Part shown: positions 23,735 to 32,536 of the stretch, in pieces
Layout of the letters: every line of letters starts with the position of its first letter
Position numbering within the stretch: the stretch's first letter is position 1
Origin: Actinomycetales bacterium UBA1383
GTDB lineage: Bacteria > Actinomycetota > Actinomycetes > Actinomycetales > Actinomycetaceae
Direction: 5' to 3'
Length of the DNA: 64,000 bases
Assembly (NCBI GenBank): GCA_002305415.1
Contig: DBQX01000082.1
Location: 1-64,000 of the forward strand
The notes under the pieces: model-generated
Databases searched by the model: none
The model's input: the letters and a program-made list of their open reading frames with translations, nothing else
What the model was told of the DNA's origin: nothing
Translations under genes and position numbers: made by a program

Positions 23735-26116
23735 TCACGGCGTCCCGTCCTCCTCTGGCACGGCCGGCCCGGCCGCCGCGGACGTCGGGGCCGCCCCCTC
23801 CGACACCGCGCGCCGGGGCCGCCGCCGTTCGGATCGCTGTGCCGCCGGACGCTCCGGCAGGACGATCGCCGCGAGCGCGGCGGTGTCCGGGACGGGCGCC
23901 GGGCCCGGTTCCCGCTCCGGCAGGACGATCGGTACGAGCGCGGCCGTGTCCGGCGCCGGGCCCGGTTCCCGCTCCGGCAGGGTGATGATGCCGGGTCCTT
24001 CGGTCACCGGGGCTCCCGTTGCCACGACGCGGCGCCGTCCCCGCCGGGTCGGCTTCCGCTCGGCGTCGGAGGGGGTGGAGCCGTCACCCGCGGTGCTCTC
24101 GGTGGACGCCGTCGCCGTGGCCGCCGTGGCCGCCGTCGCCGCCGTCGCCGGTGGGACGTCGAGGTCAGCGGCAGCGGGATGCGCCTCGTGAGCCGACGCG
24201 GCGGCCGCCGCGATCGTGGCGATGGTGTCGCGCACGTCCTTGCGGTTCACGTCGACGGCGGGCGGCGCCTCGGCCTCCGGCCTGCCGCGGCCGCGGCGGG
24301 AACGAGGCGCCTGCTCCGGGACGCTCTCGCCGGCCTGCCTCTCCACCGGGTGCGTGTGGACGATGAACCCGCGGCCACCGCACTGGTCGCAGGGCTCGGA
24401 GAACGCCTCGACGAGGCCCTGGCCCACGCGCTTCCTGGTCATCTGGACCAGGCCCAGGGAGGTCACCTCGGCCACCTGGTGGCGGGTGCGGTCCCTTCCG
24501 AGGCACTCGACGAGTCGTCGCAGCACCAGGTCGCGATTCGACTCGAGCACCATGTCGATGAAGTCGATGACGATGATCCCGCCGATGTCGCGGAGACGCA
24601 GTTGACGGACGATCTCCTCGGCCGCCTCGAGGTTGTTCCGCGTCACTGTCTCCTCGAGGCTGCCGCCGGCACCCGTGAAGCGGCCGGTGTTCACGTCGAT
24701 CACCGTCATCGCCTCGGTCCGGTCGATGATGAGCGACCCGCCCGAGGGGAGCCACACCTTGCGGTCCATCCCCTTCGCGAGCTGCTCGTCGATGCGGTAC
24801 TCGGCGAAGACGTCGGCCGTCCGGGTCCAGTGCCGGACGCGGTCCGCGAGTTCCGGGGCGAGTTCGGCCACGTAGGAGGAGATGGTGCGCCACGCCTCGT
24901 CACCGGAGACGATCAGTTCGGAGAAGTCCTCGTTGAAGACGTCGCGCACGACGCGCACCGCGAGCTCGGGTTCGCCCTTGAGCAGCAGGGGGGCGCTCTT
25001 GGCGGACGTGGCCCGCGCCTGGATGTCGTCCCAGATCCTCACGAGCCGCGCGACGTCGCTGCGGAGCTGCTCCTCCGTGGCACCCTCCGCGGCGGTGCGG
25101 ACGATCACGCCCGCCTGTTCGGGGACGATCTCCCGCAGCAGCTTCTTCAGCCGCGCGCGTTCGTGCTCGGGCAGCTTGCGGGAGATACCGGTCATGGCGC
25201 CCGACGGCACCAGGACCAGGTGGCGGCCCGCGAGGGTGATCTGGCTGGTCAACCGCGCACCCTTGTGCCCGATGGGGTCCTTCGTCACCTGGACGAGGAC
25301 CGCGTCGCCGGCCTTCAGCGCCTGCTCGATGCGCCGCGGCTGCCCCTCCAGACCCGCGGCGTCCCAGTTGACCTCCCCGGCGTACAGCACGGCGTTGCGG
25401 CCCTTGCCGATGTCGACGAACGCGGCCTCCATCGACGGGAGGACGTTCTGCACCCTGCCGAGGTAGACGTTGCCGACGAGCGACGTCTGGGTGCGGCGGG
25501 CGACGTAGTGCTCGACCAGGATGCCGTCCTCGAGCACGGCGATCTGGTTGAGCCCGTCCCTCTCCCGCACGATCATGCGGCGGTCCACCGACTCGCGCCG
25601 GGCGAGGAACTCGGCCTCGGTGACCACCTTGCGGCGTCCCGCGTCGCGGCCCTCGCGCCGGCGCTGCCGCTTCGCCTCGAGGCGCGTCGAGCCCTCCACG
25701 GAGGTCACCTCCTGGCGGGCGCGCTCCCCCTCACTGGGGCGCCGGCGACGGCGCCGCCGCCGCGAGCTGCCAGCCTCGCCGCCGGCGTCGTCCTCGACGT
25801 CCTCCTCGGGCTCCTGCGTCCCGGGTTCCGCCTCCTCCGACGCCTCCTCCTGGACCGCGTCAGGCTGCTCGGAGGGCTTCTCCCCGGCCTGCGGCCTGCG
25901 ACGGCCCCGTCCGCCGCGACGCCGCCGCGAACCGGCCTCCTCCGGCTTCTCGGCAGGCTCGGGGACCGTCTCCGGTTCCTCCTGGGCGGGCTGGCGGGGA
26001 ACGCGCCGGGGAGGCAGGGCCGTCAGGTCCGGCGCCTGGAAGAGGAGGGTGGCGGCGGGCAGCCGAACGGGCGCGGGGCGCTCCTCCGATCCCTGACCGT
26101 TGGATTCGTCGGCCAC
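23735..26116 (-). CDS. rne: ribonuclease E/G family endoribonuclease
   Basis: This is the main endonuclease of mRNA decay and rRNA processing. The catalytic core lies in the middle: an S1-like RNA-binding region (GNVYLGRVQNVLPSMEAAFVDIG), metal-binding VIDVNTGRF and IDFIDM, and the zinc-link motif CDQCGGRG. The N-terminal extension (about 170 residues) alternates acidic blocks and Arg runs. The C-terminal tail has three copies of an LPEREPGPAP-type repeat. I prefer the GTG at 26116, which has GGAG five bases upstream; a GTG at 26164 would add 16 residues but has no ribosome site. It diverges from cydA. Confidence 0.93.
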   Translation of the reverse strand: MADESNGQGSEERPAPVRLPAATLLFQAPDLTALPPRRVPRQPAQEEPETVPEPAEKPEEAGSRRRRGGRGRRRPQAGEKPSEQPDAVQEEASEEAEPGTQEPEEDVEDDAGGEAGSSRRRRRRRRPSEGERARQEVTSVEGSTRLEAKRQRRREGRDAGRRKVVTEAEFLARRESVDRRMIVRERDGLNQIAVLEDGILVEHYVARRTQTSLVGNVYLGRVQNVLPSMEAAFVDIGKGRNAVLYAGEVNWDAAGLEGQPRRIEQALKAGDAVLVQVTKDPIGHKGARLTSQITLAGRHLVLVPSGAMTGISRKLPEHERARLKKLLREIVPEQAGVIVRTAAEGATEEQLRSDVARLVRIWDDIQARATSAKSAPLLLKGEPELAVRVVRDVFNEDFSELIVSGDEAWRTISSYVAELAPELADRVRHWTRTADVFAEYRIDEQLAKGMDRKVWLPSGGSLIIDRTEAMTVIDVNTGRFTGAGGSLEETVTRNNLEAAEEIVRQLRLRDIGGIIVIDFIDMVLESNRDLVLRRLVECLGRDRTRHQVAEVTSLGLVQMTRKRVGQGLVEAFSEPCDQCGGRGFIVHTHPVERQAGESVPEQAPRSRRGRGRPEAEAPPAVDVNRKDVRDTIATIAAAAASAHEAHPAAADLDVPPATAATAATAATATASTESTAGDGSTPSDAERKPTRRGRRRVVATGAPVTEGPGIITLPEREPGPAPDTAALVPIVLPEREPGPAPVPDTAALAAIVLPERPAAQRSERRRPRRAVSEGAAPTSAAAGPAVPEEDGTP
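23851..23980. repeat. tandem repeat in the 3' part of rne
   Basis: GCTCCGGCAG and its flanking sequence recur at 23851, 23914 and 23971 (periods 63 and 57). They encode three copies of I-V-L-P-E-R, the first two in reading order followed by EPGPAP and DTAAL. The six-base difference is one Val-Pro insertion. Confidence 0.75.
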
Positions 26117-26309
26117 TGGGGCTCCAGTTCCCGCGGGAGGCGCCACACCCGGTTCGCCTTCCACGTCTTCATCGTCGCCTCGAGCGACGGAAAGTCCTGC
26201 TGCGCACGGTGCGTGCCGGGGAACCCCGTCTGCAGCGACGCCAGCGGCGGCGCATCAGGAGTACGGCCCCGGGACCAGCGAGCGGGTGTGGACCCGCCGG
26301 TCCGGGACC

Positions 26310-26315
26310 ATTATG
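26310..26315 (-). promoter_or_regulatory. -10 candidate for rne
   Basis: CATAAT on the minus strand matches five of six consensus bases. It is centred in a nine-base palindrome CCATTATGG and would give a leader of roughly 190 bases before the preferred rne start. Apart from this and the cydA control elements I see nothing else in the region 26117-26447. Confidence 0.4.
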
Positions 26316-26369
26316 GCACGGTCCGGTCCGGGCGGGCGCGACTGGACCATAACGCGCGCCGGACAAGAA

Positions 26370-26383
26370 GGGACATTGGTCCC
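26370..26383 (+). promoter_or_regulatory. DosR/DevR-type box upstream of cydA
   Basis: GGGAC-ATTG-GTCCC is a perfect dyad with the arm sequences and four-base spacing of the DosR consensus core GGGAC-TWWA-GTCCC. It is centred about 43 bases upstream of the start of transcription predicted from the TACCGT box (26408-26413), the usual place for an activator of this family. The flanks of the 20-bp consensus are only partly matched. Confidence 0.6.
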
Positions 26384-26406
26384 CGGTCAGGTGCGTCACA
26401 GGAGAC

Positions 26407-26418
26407 ATACCGTGGTAT
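26407..26418 (+). promoter_or_regulatory. cydA -10 element within an ATACC-GT-GGTAT dyad
   Basis: TACCGT (26408-26413) fits TANNNT and lies inside a perfect 5-bp-arm inverted repeat. The dyad could bind a second regulator overlapping the -10. The -35 position (GGTCAG) is poor, which is consistent with an activator-dependent promoter. Confidence 0.45.
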
Positions 26419-26447
26419 CACAAATCCTTCAAGGTGGAAGGCGAGCG

Positions 26448-27917
26448 GTGGACGCCCTGGTTCTTGCGCGCTGGCAGTTCGGTATCACGACTGTCTATCA
26501 CTTCATCCTCGTCCCGCTGACGATCGGGCTCACACCCCTCGTCGCGATCATGCAGACGATGTGGTACCGGACGGGGAAGGAGCACTGGCTGAAGCTGACC
26601 AAGTTCTTCGGCAAGCTCCTCATCATCAACTTCGCCCTCGGCGTGGCGACGGGCATCGTGCAGGAGTTCCAGTTCGGGATGAACTGGTCGGAGTACTCCC
26701 GCATGGTGGGTGACGTGTTCGGCGCGCCGCTGGCCATCGAGGCCCTCGCCGCCTTCTTCCTCGAGTCGGTGTTCCTCGGGTTGTGGATCTTCGGCTGGAA
26801 CCGGCTCCCGAAGGGCCTGCACCTCGCCTCGATCTGGTTGGCCGCCATCGGGGTGAACCTGTCCGCCTACTGGATCCTCGTGGCCAACTCGTTCATGCAG
26901 CACCCGGTCGGAGCCGAGTTCAACCCGGAGACCGGCCGCGCCGAGCTCGTCGACTTCTGGGCCCTCATCTCCAACCCCACGGCGGTGTCGGCCTTCATGC
27001 ACGTCTTGACGGCCGCCTTCCTGACGGCGGGGACCTTCATCACCGGGATCTCGGTGTGGTGGATGGTGCGTGACGTCCAGAGTGGCGATCGGCGCCACGC
27101 GCACGCGCTGTGGCGCCCCGCGGCCTTCTTCGGACTCGCCACCATCGTCGTCGCCGGCCTCGCCGTGGGCGGCACCGGCCACCACCAGGCCCAGCTCATG
27201 TACGAGCAGCAGCCGATGAAGATGTCCGCCGCCGAGGCCCTGTGCGAGACGACGGCCGGAGTGCCGTTCTCGGTGCTGACCATCGGCCGGCTCGGATCCA
27301 ACAACTGTGACGACGTCACCCCCATCATCGAGATCCCCGGATTGACGTCCTTCCTGGCGACCAACACGTTCACCGCCGAGCTGCCGGGCGTCGTCGACCT
27401 GCAGGAGCTGTACACCGAACGCTATTCGGACCTGTTCGGACCGGGGATCGAGTACGTCCCCAACCTCATGGTGACCTACTGGTCCTTCCGGCTGATGATC
27501 GGCTTCGCGGCCTTCTCCGCCGCCCTCGCGCTCGCGGGGATCCTGCTGTTGCGCAGGGGTGTCTCCGGCAGCAAGTGGCTGGCGATCCTGGGGCTGGTGG
27601 CGATCCCGGCGCCCTTCCTGGCCAACTCCTTCGGCTGGATCTTCACGGAGATGGGGCGGCAGCCCTGGGTCGTCGCACCCAATCCCGCCAGTCCACTCGA
27701 CCGCGTGTTCATGCTCACCCAGGAGGGTGTCTCGACCGTCGTCGGTTCCGGGACCGTCCTCACCTCGATGGTGCTCTTCACGCTGCTCTACGGCGCCCTC
27801 GGCGTCGTGTGGTACCTGCTGATCGCGCGGTACGTCCGCGAGGGGGCGGACGCGAAGGCGAACGCCGTGCCCCCTGCCGCGGCCGGCGCCGAAGTCCCGA
27901 TGTCCTTCGTCTACTGA
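26448..27917 (+). CDS. cydA: cytochrome bd ubiquinol oxidase subunit I
   Basis: CydA carries the quinol site and haems b558, b595 and d of this high-affinity terminal oxidase. The 489-residue protein begins VDALVLARWQFGITTVYHF, containing the conserved N-terminal haem-ligand His region. The Q-loop region has EQQPMKMSAAEA, and FTEMGRQPWVV is present near the C terminus. About nine transmembrane helices are seen. The GTG at 26448 matches family starts and has a GGAAGG upstream; a GTG at 26412 would overlap the promoter. It is the first gene of cydABDC. Confidence 0.97.
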   Translation: MDALVLARWQFGITTVYHFILVPLTIGLTPLVAIMQTMWYRTGKEHWLKLTKFFGKLLIINFALGVATGIVQEFQFGMNWSEYSRMVGDVFGAPLAIEALAAFFLESVFLGLWIFGWNRLPKGLHLASIWLAAIGVNLSAYWILVANSFMQHPVGAEFNPETGRAELVDFWALISNPTAVSAFMHVLTAAFLTAGTFITGISVWWMVRDVQSGDRRHAHALWRPAAFFGLATIVVAGLAVGGTGHHQAQLMYEQQPMKMSAAEALCETTAGVPFSVLTIGRLGSNNCDDVTPIIEIPGLTSFLATNTFTAELPGVVDLQELYTERYSDLFGPGIEYVPNLMVTYWSFRLMIGFAAFSAALALAGILLLRRGVSGSKWLAILGLVAIPAPFLANSFGWIFTEMGRQPWVVAPNPASPLDRVFMLTQEGVSTVVGSGTVLTSMVLFTLLYGALGVVWYLLIARYVREGADAKANAVPPAAAGAEVPMSFVY

Positions 27918-27928
27918 TCGGAACCACG

Positions 27929-29020
27929 ATGGATCTGTCAACGCTCTGGTTCATCCTCATCGCCGTCCTCTGGATCGGCTACCTCGTCCTGGAGGGCTTC
28001 GACTTCGGAGTCGGCATGTTGCTCCGCACGCTGCCGAAGAACGAGCAGGAGCGCCGGGTCATGCTCAACACCATCGGCCCGCACTGGGACGGCAACGAGG
28101 TCTGGCTGCTCACCGCCGGTGGAGCGACCTTCGCCGCGTTCCCCGAGTGGTACGCCACGATGTTCTCGGGCATGTACCTCGCGCTCTTCGTGATCCTCGT
28201 GGCCCTCATCGTGCGGATCGCCGCGCTCGAGTGGCGGCCGAAGATCTCGGACGAGGCCTGGCGCCGCCGCTGGGACATGCTGCACATCACCTCCGCGTGG
28301 GTTCCCGCCATCCTCTGGGGCGTCGCGTTCGCGAACATCGTGCAGGGCATGAAGATCGAGGTGGTCGCGGCCGACGGCACCGTGGTTCCGCCGGAGGCGG
28401 TCGGGGCCTCGCTCGACGAGGCGGCGCACCAGCTGACGGGCGGCTTCTTCTCGCTGCTCACCCCGTACACCCTCCTCGGCGGCCTCGTGACGGCGTCGCT
28501 GTTCCTGACGTCCGGCGCGGTGTTCACCGCGCTCAAGACGGATGGCGAGCTGCGCGAGCGCGCTGCGGGCCTGGCGGCCAAGCTCTCCCTGCTCAGCGCC
28601 GGCCTCGGCGCCGTGTTCGTGGTGTGGGGCCAGCTCGCCTACGCCCGCAGCGCCGCGGCGTGGCTGCCCCTCGCGGTCGCGGCGGCCTGTCTCGTGGGCG
28701 TTGTCCTCACCACCCGGGCGCGCCGCGAGGGCTGGTCGTTCGTCCTGAACTCCACGGGGATCGCCGCGGCGGTGGCGTGGATCTTCATGGCCATCCACCC
28801 CTACGTCCTCCCCTCCTCGATCGACGACGCCTACTCGCTGACGATCGCGCAGGCCTCCTCGACGCCCTACACGCTGCGGGTGATGACCGTCGTCGCGCTC
28901 ACGATCGTCCCGGTCGTCCTCGCCTACCAGCTGTGGACGTACTGGATCTTCCGGCGCCGTCTCTCGACGAAGCAGATCCCGGCCGAGCCCGCGGGCCTGC
29001 AGATGGCGGAGACCCGCTGA
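27929..29020 (+). CDS. cydB: cytochrome bd ubiquinol oxidase subunit II
   Basis: CydB is the structural partner of CydA. Its 363 residues have the family start WFILIAVLWIGYLVLEGFDFGVGML, the conserved IGPHWDGNEVWLL and FPEWYATMFSG. About eight to nine membrane helices are present. It starts 11 bases after cydA and ends just before a strong hairpin, so cydAB may be made in excess of cydDC. Confidence 0.97.
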   Translation: MDLSTLWFILIAVLWIGYLVLEGFDFGVGMLLRTLPKNEQERRVMLNTIGPHWDGNEVWLLTAGGATFAAFPEWYATMFSGMYLALFVILVALIVRIAALEWRPKISDEAWRRRWDMLHITSAWVPAILWGVAFANIVQGMKIEVVAADGTVVPPEAVGASLDEAAHQLTGGFFSLLTPYTLLGGLVTASLFLTSGAVFTALKTDGELRERAAGLAAKLSLLSAGLGAVFVVWGQLAYARSAAAWLPLAVAAACLVGVVLTTRARREGWSFVLNSTGIAAAVAWIFMAIHPYVLPSSIDDAYSLTIAQASSTPYTLRVMTVVALTIVPVVLAYQLWTYWIFRRRLSTKQIPAEPAGLQMAETR

Positions 29021-29030
29021 GCGGTCCCAG

Positions 29031-29063
29031 AGGGGGTGGGGTCCCGGAGGGCACCCACCCCCT
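29031..29063 (+). terminator. hairpin between cydB and cydD
   Basis: A 10-bp stem AGGGGGTGGG/CCCACCCCCT with a 13-base loop is followed by TTG. It probably acts as a partial terminator separating cydAB from cydDC. Confidence 0.6.
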
Positions 29064-29099
29064 TTGTGCGCCACCAGACGCCGATGGCACAGTGACTCC

Positions 29100-30776
29100 A
29101 TGAAGCCGCTCGACCCGAGGCTGGTGAGGTACGCGCGTTCCTCGCGCGCCTACATCCTCGCCACCACTGCGGCGGGCATCGCCACCACCGCTCTCGTGGT
29201 GGCCCAGGTCCTCCTGATCGCCCGGATCATCGCCCCCGTGGTCGACGGCACCGCCACGATCACCCAGGTGGGCCCGTTGCTGCCCTGGCTGGCGGCCGTG
29301 CTGGCCGCCCGCGTGGCGGTGATCGTGCTCCAGGAGCGGTTCGCGCACCGTTCCGCCACGGCGGTCATCGCCGAACTGCGTGGCAAGGTGCTGGACCATG
29401 CCATCGCGCAGGGGCCACGCTGGCTGGACGCGTCCCGCGCCGCCGAGATCGTCACCCTCACCACCCGGGGCCTGGACGACCTCACCCCGTACTTCGTGCG
29501 CTACCTCCCCCAGCTCCTGCTCGCCGCGACCCTGACACCGGCCACGCTCGTCGTCGTCTACGCGATGGACCTCACCTCCGGCCTCATCCTCACCTTCGCC
29601 GTGCCCCTCATCCCCCTGTTCATGTGGCTCGTCGGCCGGCTCACGGAGGCGTGGACCACGCGTCGCCTCGCGCTGATGGACCGCCTCGGAGGGCAACTCG
29701 TCGACCTCCTCGCGGGTCTCGCGACCCTCAAGGCACTCGGGCGCGAGCGCGGCCCGGGCCGCCGCGTACGGGTACTGGCGGAGGCCTACAACGCCACCAC
29801 CTTGTCCGCCCTGCGCATCGCCTTCCTCTCCGGAGCGATCCTCGAGTTCATCACCAGCCTGTCCGTGGCGCTCGTGGCGGTGGTCGTCGGGATGCGGCTC
29901 GTGTTCGGCGACCTGGACCTGGCCACGGGGCTCGCGGCCATCATGCTGGCTCCCGAGGTGCTCCAGCCACTCCGGGGCGTGGGGTCGCACTTCCACGCCT
30001 CCGCCAACGGCGTCGCCGCCGCCAGCGGGGCGTTCGCCATCCTGGACCTCCCCACGGCCCCGCGGGGGACCCGTCCCGCCCCACCGCTGGGCGAGGCGAC
30101 GATCGAGCTGCGGGGTGTCAGCGTGAGGGCACCCGGCCGCGACGTCCTCGCCCCGGCCGCGCTGGACGCCGTCATCCCGCCCGGGTCCATCACCGCACTC
30201 GTCGGCGAGAGCGGCTCGGGGAAGTCGACGACGGCGCTCCTCCTGCTCGGGCTCCTCCAGCCCGACGAGGGCCGGATCCTCATCCGCCACGGCGACGACG
30301 AGGTGGACCTCGCCACGGTCGACCCCGGGGCGCTCCAGGAGCAGGTCACCTGGGTACCCCAGCGGCCGACGATCCTGCCGGGGACGCTCCTGCAGAACGT
30401 CCTCGGTGCCTTCGATGACCCGGAGCCGCCCGACGCGCTGGAGCACGCCGCGCGCCTGTGCGGATTCGCCCCAGTCGTCGCGGGGATGCCAGAGGGATGG
30501 CAGACCCGCGTCGGCCACGGCGGGGTCGGCCTCAGCGTGGGCCAGCGCCAGCGCCTCGCCCTCACGCGCGCGCTCCTCTCGGACACCGGGCTCGTGGTGC
30601 TGGACGAACCCAGCGCCCACCTCGACGCGGCCACCGAGGAGAACGTCATCGCCGCCATCCGCGCACTCCACGCGCAGGGCCGCACCGTCGTCGTGATCGC
30701 CCATCGCGCCTCGATGATCGAGATCGCGACCCACCAGGTCGTCGTGACCGCCCGATCGCTGGCGGTGGCGCCGTGA
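29100..30776 (+). CDS. cydD: thiol reductant ABC exporter subunit CydD
   Basis: CydD pairs with CydC in a heterodimeric ABC transporter that exports cysteine and glutathione-like thiols and is needed to assemble cytochrome bd. The 558 residues hold six membrane helices. The ATPase domain follows with Walker A GESGSGKSTT, signature LSVGQRQRLAL and Walker B LVVLDEP. The ATG has no ribosome site; CACAGT ends six bases upstream, so a weak leaderless promoter is possible. The stop overlaps cydC by three bases (GTGA). Confidence 0.93.
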   Translation: MKPLDPRLVRYARSSRAYILATTAAGIATTALVVAQVLLIARIIAPVVDGTATITQVGPLLPWLAAVLAARVAVIVLQERFAHRSATAVIAELRGKVLDHAIAQGPRWLDASRAAEIVTLTTRGLDDLTPYFVRYLPQLLLAATLTPATLVVVYAMDLTSGLILTFAVPLIPLFMWLVGRLTEAWTTRRLALMDRLGGQLVDLLAGLATLKALGRERGPGRRVRVLAEAYNATTLSALRIAFLSGAILEFITSLSVALVAVVVGMRLVFGDLDLATGLAAIMLAPEVLQPLRGVGSHFHASANGVAAASGAFAILDLPTAPRGTRPAPPLGEATIELRGVSVRAPGRDVLAPAALDAVIPPGSITALVGESGSGKSTTALLLLGLLQPDEGRILIRHGDDEVDLATVDPGALQEQVTWVPQRPTILPGTLLQNVLGAFDDPEPPDALEHAARLCGFAPVVAGMPEGWQTRVGHGGVGLSVGQRQRLALTRALLSDTGLVVLDEPSAHLDAATEENVIAAIRALHAQGRTVVVIAHRASMIEIATHQVVVTARSLAVAP

Positions 30777-32536
30777 TCCTCAGCTCCCACCAGCGCTCCG
30801 CCCTGGTCCGGGCACTACGGCTCCTCGACCTCGACTGGCGGCGTGTGGTCCTCGCGGTGTCCGTGGGCGCCCTCGGACTTGGGTCCTCGGTCGGCCTCAC
30901 CGCGACATCCGCGTGGCTGATCGCGCGCGCGTCCCAGATGCCCGCGGTGCTCGACCTGTCCGTCGCCGCCGTAGGGGTGCGGACCTTCGGGATCACCCGG
31001 TCCGTGCTGCGGTACGTGGAGCGGCTGCTGTCCCACGACGTGGCTCTCCGCGGCATGGCAGCCCTTCGCGAGCAGGTGTACCTGCGGCTCGCGGACTCTC
31101 CCGTGGAGACCGTCGCCACCGTGCGGCGGGGTGACCTCCTCGTCCGCACGGGCGCCGATGTCGACGCCGTCGGCGAGGTGGTCGTGAGGGCACTGCTGCC
31201 CGCGGGGATCGCGCTGGCCGTCGGACTGGGCACGGTGGGGCTCGTGGGGTGGCTCTCGCCGCTGTCCGGCCTCGTCCTCGCCGCCTGCCTGCTCATCGCG
31301 GGCACCGTCGGCCCGATCCTCCATGCACGGGCCGCGCACGCGGCAGAGCTCGCGCAGGGAGAGGCGCGCGCGTCGCTCTCCTCCACCGCCCTCACGATGG
31401 TGGAGGACGGTGCCGAACTCGCCGTGTGGGGCCGGCTCGACGCACTGCGCGCCATGTTGCGCGCCGAGGAGCGCGCTCTCGCCCACGAGACCGATCGGGC
31501 GGCACGCCCCGCGGCCCTCGCCGCGGGCTCGGATCTCGCCGCGATGGGGGTGGCGGTGCTCGGTGCGATCCTCGTCGGCGTCCCGGCGGTGACGGCCGGC
31601 ACGCTCTCGCCGGTCGAGCTCGCCGTCGTGGTCCTCACGCCCCTGGCGGCCTTCGAGGCCACCGCCAACCTGGGCGCCGCCGCGGTACAGCTCGTGCGGT
31701 CGGCGAGCGCGGCCGAGCGGGTGATGGGCCTGCTGGACACGGCCGGGGCCGGCAGCGAACGCACCGAGGTCGTACCTCCCGACGCCGCCCCCGTCCTCGA
31801 GGCCACCGGCGTCTCGATCGGGTGGCCAGCAGGCCCGCTTGTCGCGCGCGACCTCGACCTCACCGTCCGTCCCGGCCGCGCACTGGCGGTGGTGGGCCCG
31901 TCGGGGATCGGGAAGACGACGCTGCTCGCCACGCTCGCCGGGCTTATTCCGCCGAAGGCGGGGGCCGTACGCCTGGGTGGCACCGACGTCGCGCGCGCCA
32001 CCCGGCAGTCCGTCACCGCCCACGTCACCATGACAGCGGAGGACGCCCACATCTTCGCCACCACGGTGCTCGAGAACCTCCGCGTCGCGCGCGGCGACGT
32101 CAGCGTGCAGGAGGCCCACGAGCTGCTGGGACGCTGCGGGCTCACGCGCTGGCTCGACGGTCTGCCTGACGGCCTCGACACGATGCTCGGGTCCGGTGGC
32201 ACGACCGTCTCCGGCGGGGAACGGCGTCGGCTCCTCCTCGCCCGTGCCCTCGCCTCGCCCGCCCCGCTGATCCTCATCGACGAACCAGCGGAGCACCTCG
32301 ACCGGGCTGCCGCCGACGCCCTCGTCGCCGAACTGCTCGACCTCCCCCACCACGACCCGTCCCGCGGCGTGGTGATCGTCACCCACCACCTCGGAGCCCT
32401 CGAACGAGCCGACGAGGTCATCCTCCTCGCACGCGACGCCGCTGGCGTCGCCACGATCGTGGACCGCGGGCGCCACGCCGAGCTCGCCGCCCGGCACGAC
32501 GACTACCGCAGCGCGTCGGCTAGTGTCCTGCCATGA
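30773..32536 (+). CDS. cydC: thiol reductant ABC exporter subunit CydC
   Basis: This second half of the CydDC exporter has 587 residues: six membrane helices, then an ATPase with Walker A GPSGIGKTT, signature VSGGERRRLLLARAL and Walker B LILIDEP. The conserved ITRSVLRYVERL in the membrane domain is typical of CydC. The GTG start overlaps the cydD stop. The 3' end contains the TAGTGT -10 of the following kinase gene and overlaps its start by four bases. Confidence 0.93.
   Translation: MILSSHQRSALVRALRLLDLDWRRVVLAVSVGALGLGSSVGLTATSAWLIARASQMPAVLDLSVAAVGVRTFGITRSVLRYVERLLSHDVALRGMAALREQVYLRLADSPVETVATVRRGDLLVRTGADVDAVGEVVVRALLPAGIALAVGLGTVGLVGWLSPLSGLVLAACLLIAGTVGPILHARAAHAAELAQGEARASLSSTALTMVEDGAELAVWGRLDALRAMLRAEERALAHETDRAARPAALAAGSDLAAMGVAVLGAILVGVPAVTAGTLSPVELAVVVLTPLAAFEATANLGAAAVQLVRSASAAERVMGLLDTAGAGSERTEVVPPDAAPVLEATGVSIGWPAGPLVARDLDLTVRPGRALAVVGPSGIGKTTLLATLAGLIPPKAGAVRLGGTDVARATRQSVTAHVTMTAEDAHIFATTVLENLRVARGDVSVQEAHELLGRCGLTRWLDGLPDGLDTMLGSGGTTVSGGERRRLLLARALASPAPLILIDEPAEHLDRAAADALVAELLDLPHHDPSRGVVIVTHHLGALERADEVILLARDAAGVATIVDRGRHAELAARHDDYRSASASVLP
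32521..32526 (+). promoter_or_regulatory. -10 element of leaderless GAF kinase promoter
   Basis: TAGTGT ends six bases before the kinase ATG and lies inside the last codons of cydC. It would allow the kinase to be made independently of the cyd operon. Confidence 0.5.

Noticed and set aside
26300..26345. A second DosR box near GGGACCATTATGGC
   Set aside because: Only one GGGAC arm is present; the second arm does not match GTCCC at four-base spacing.
26412..26447. Earlier GTG start for cydA at 26412
   Set aside because: It would overlap the -10 dyad and add 12 residues not typical of CydA, which normally begins at the DALxLARWQF segment.
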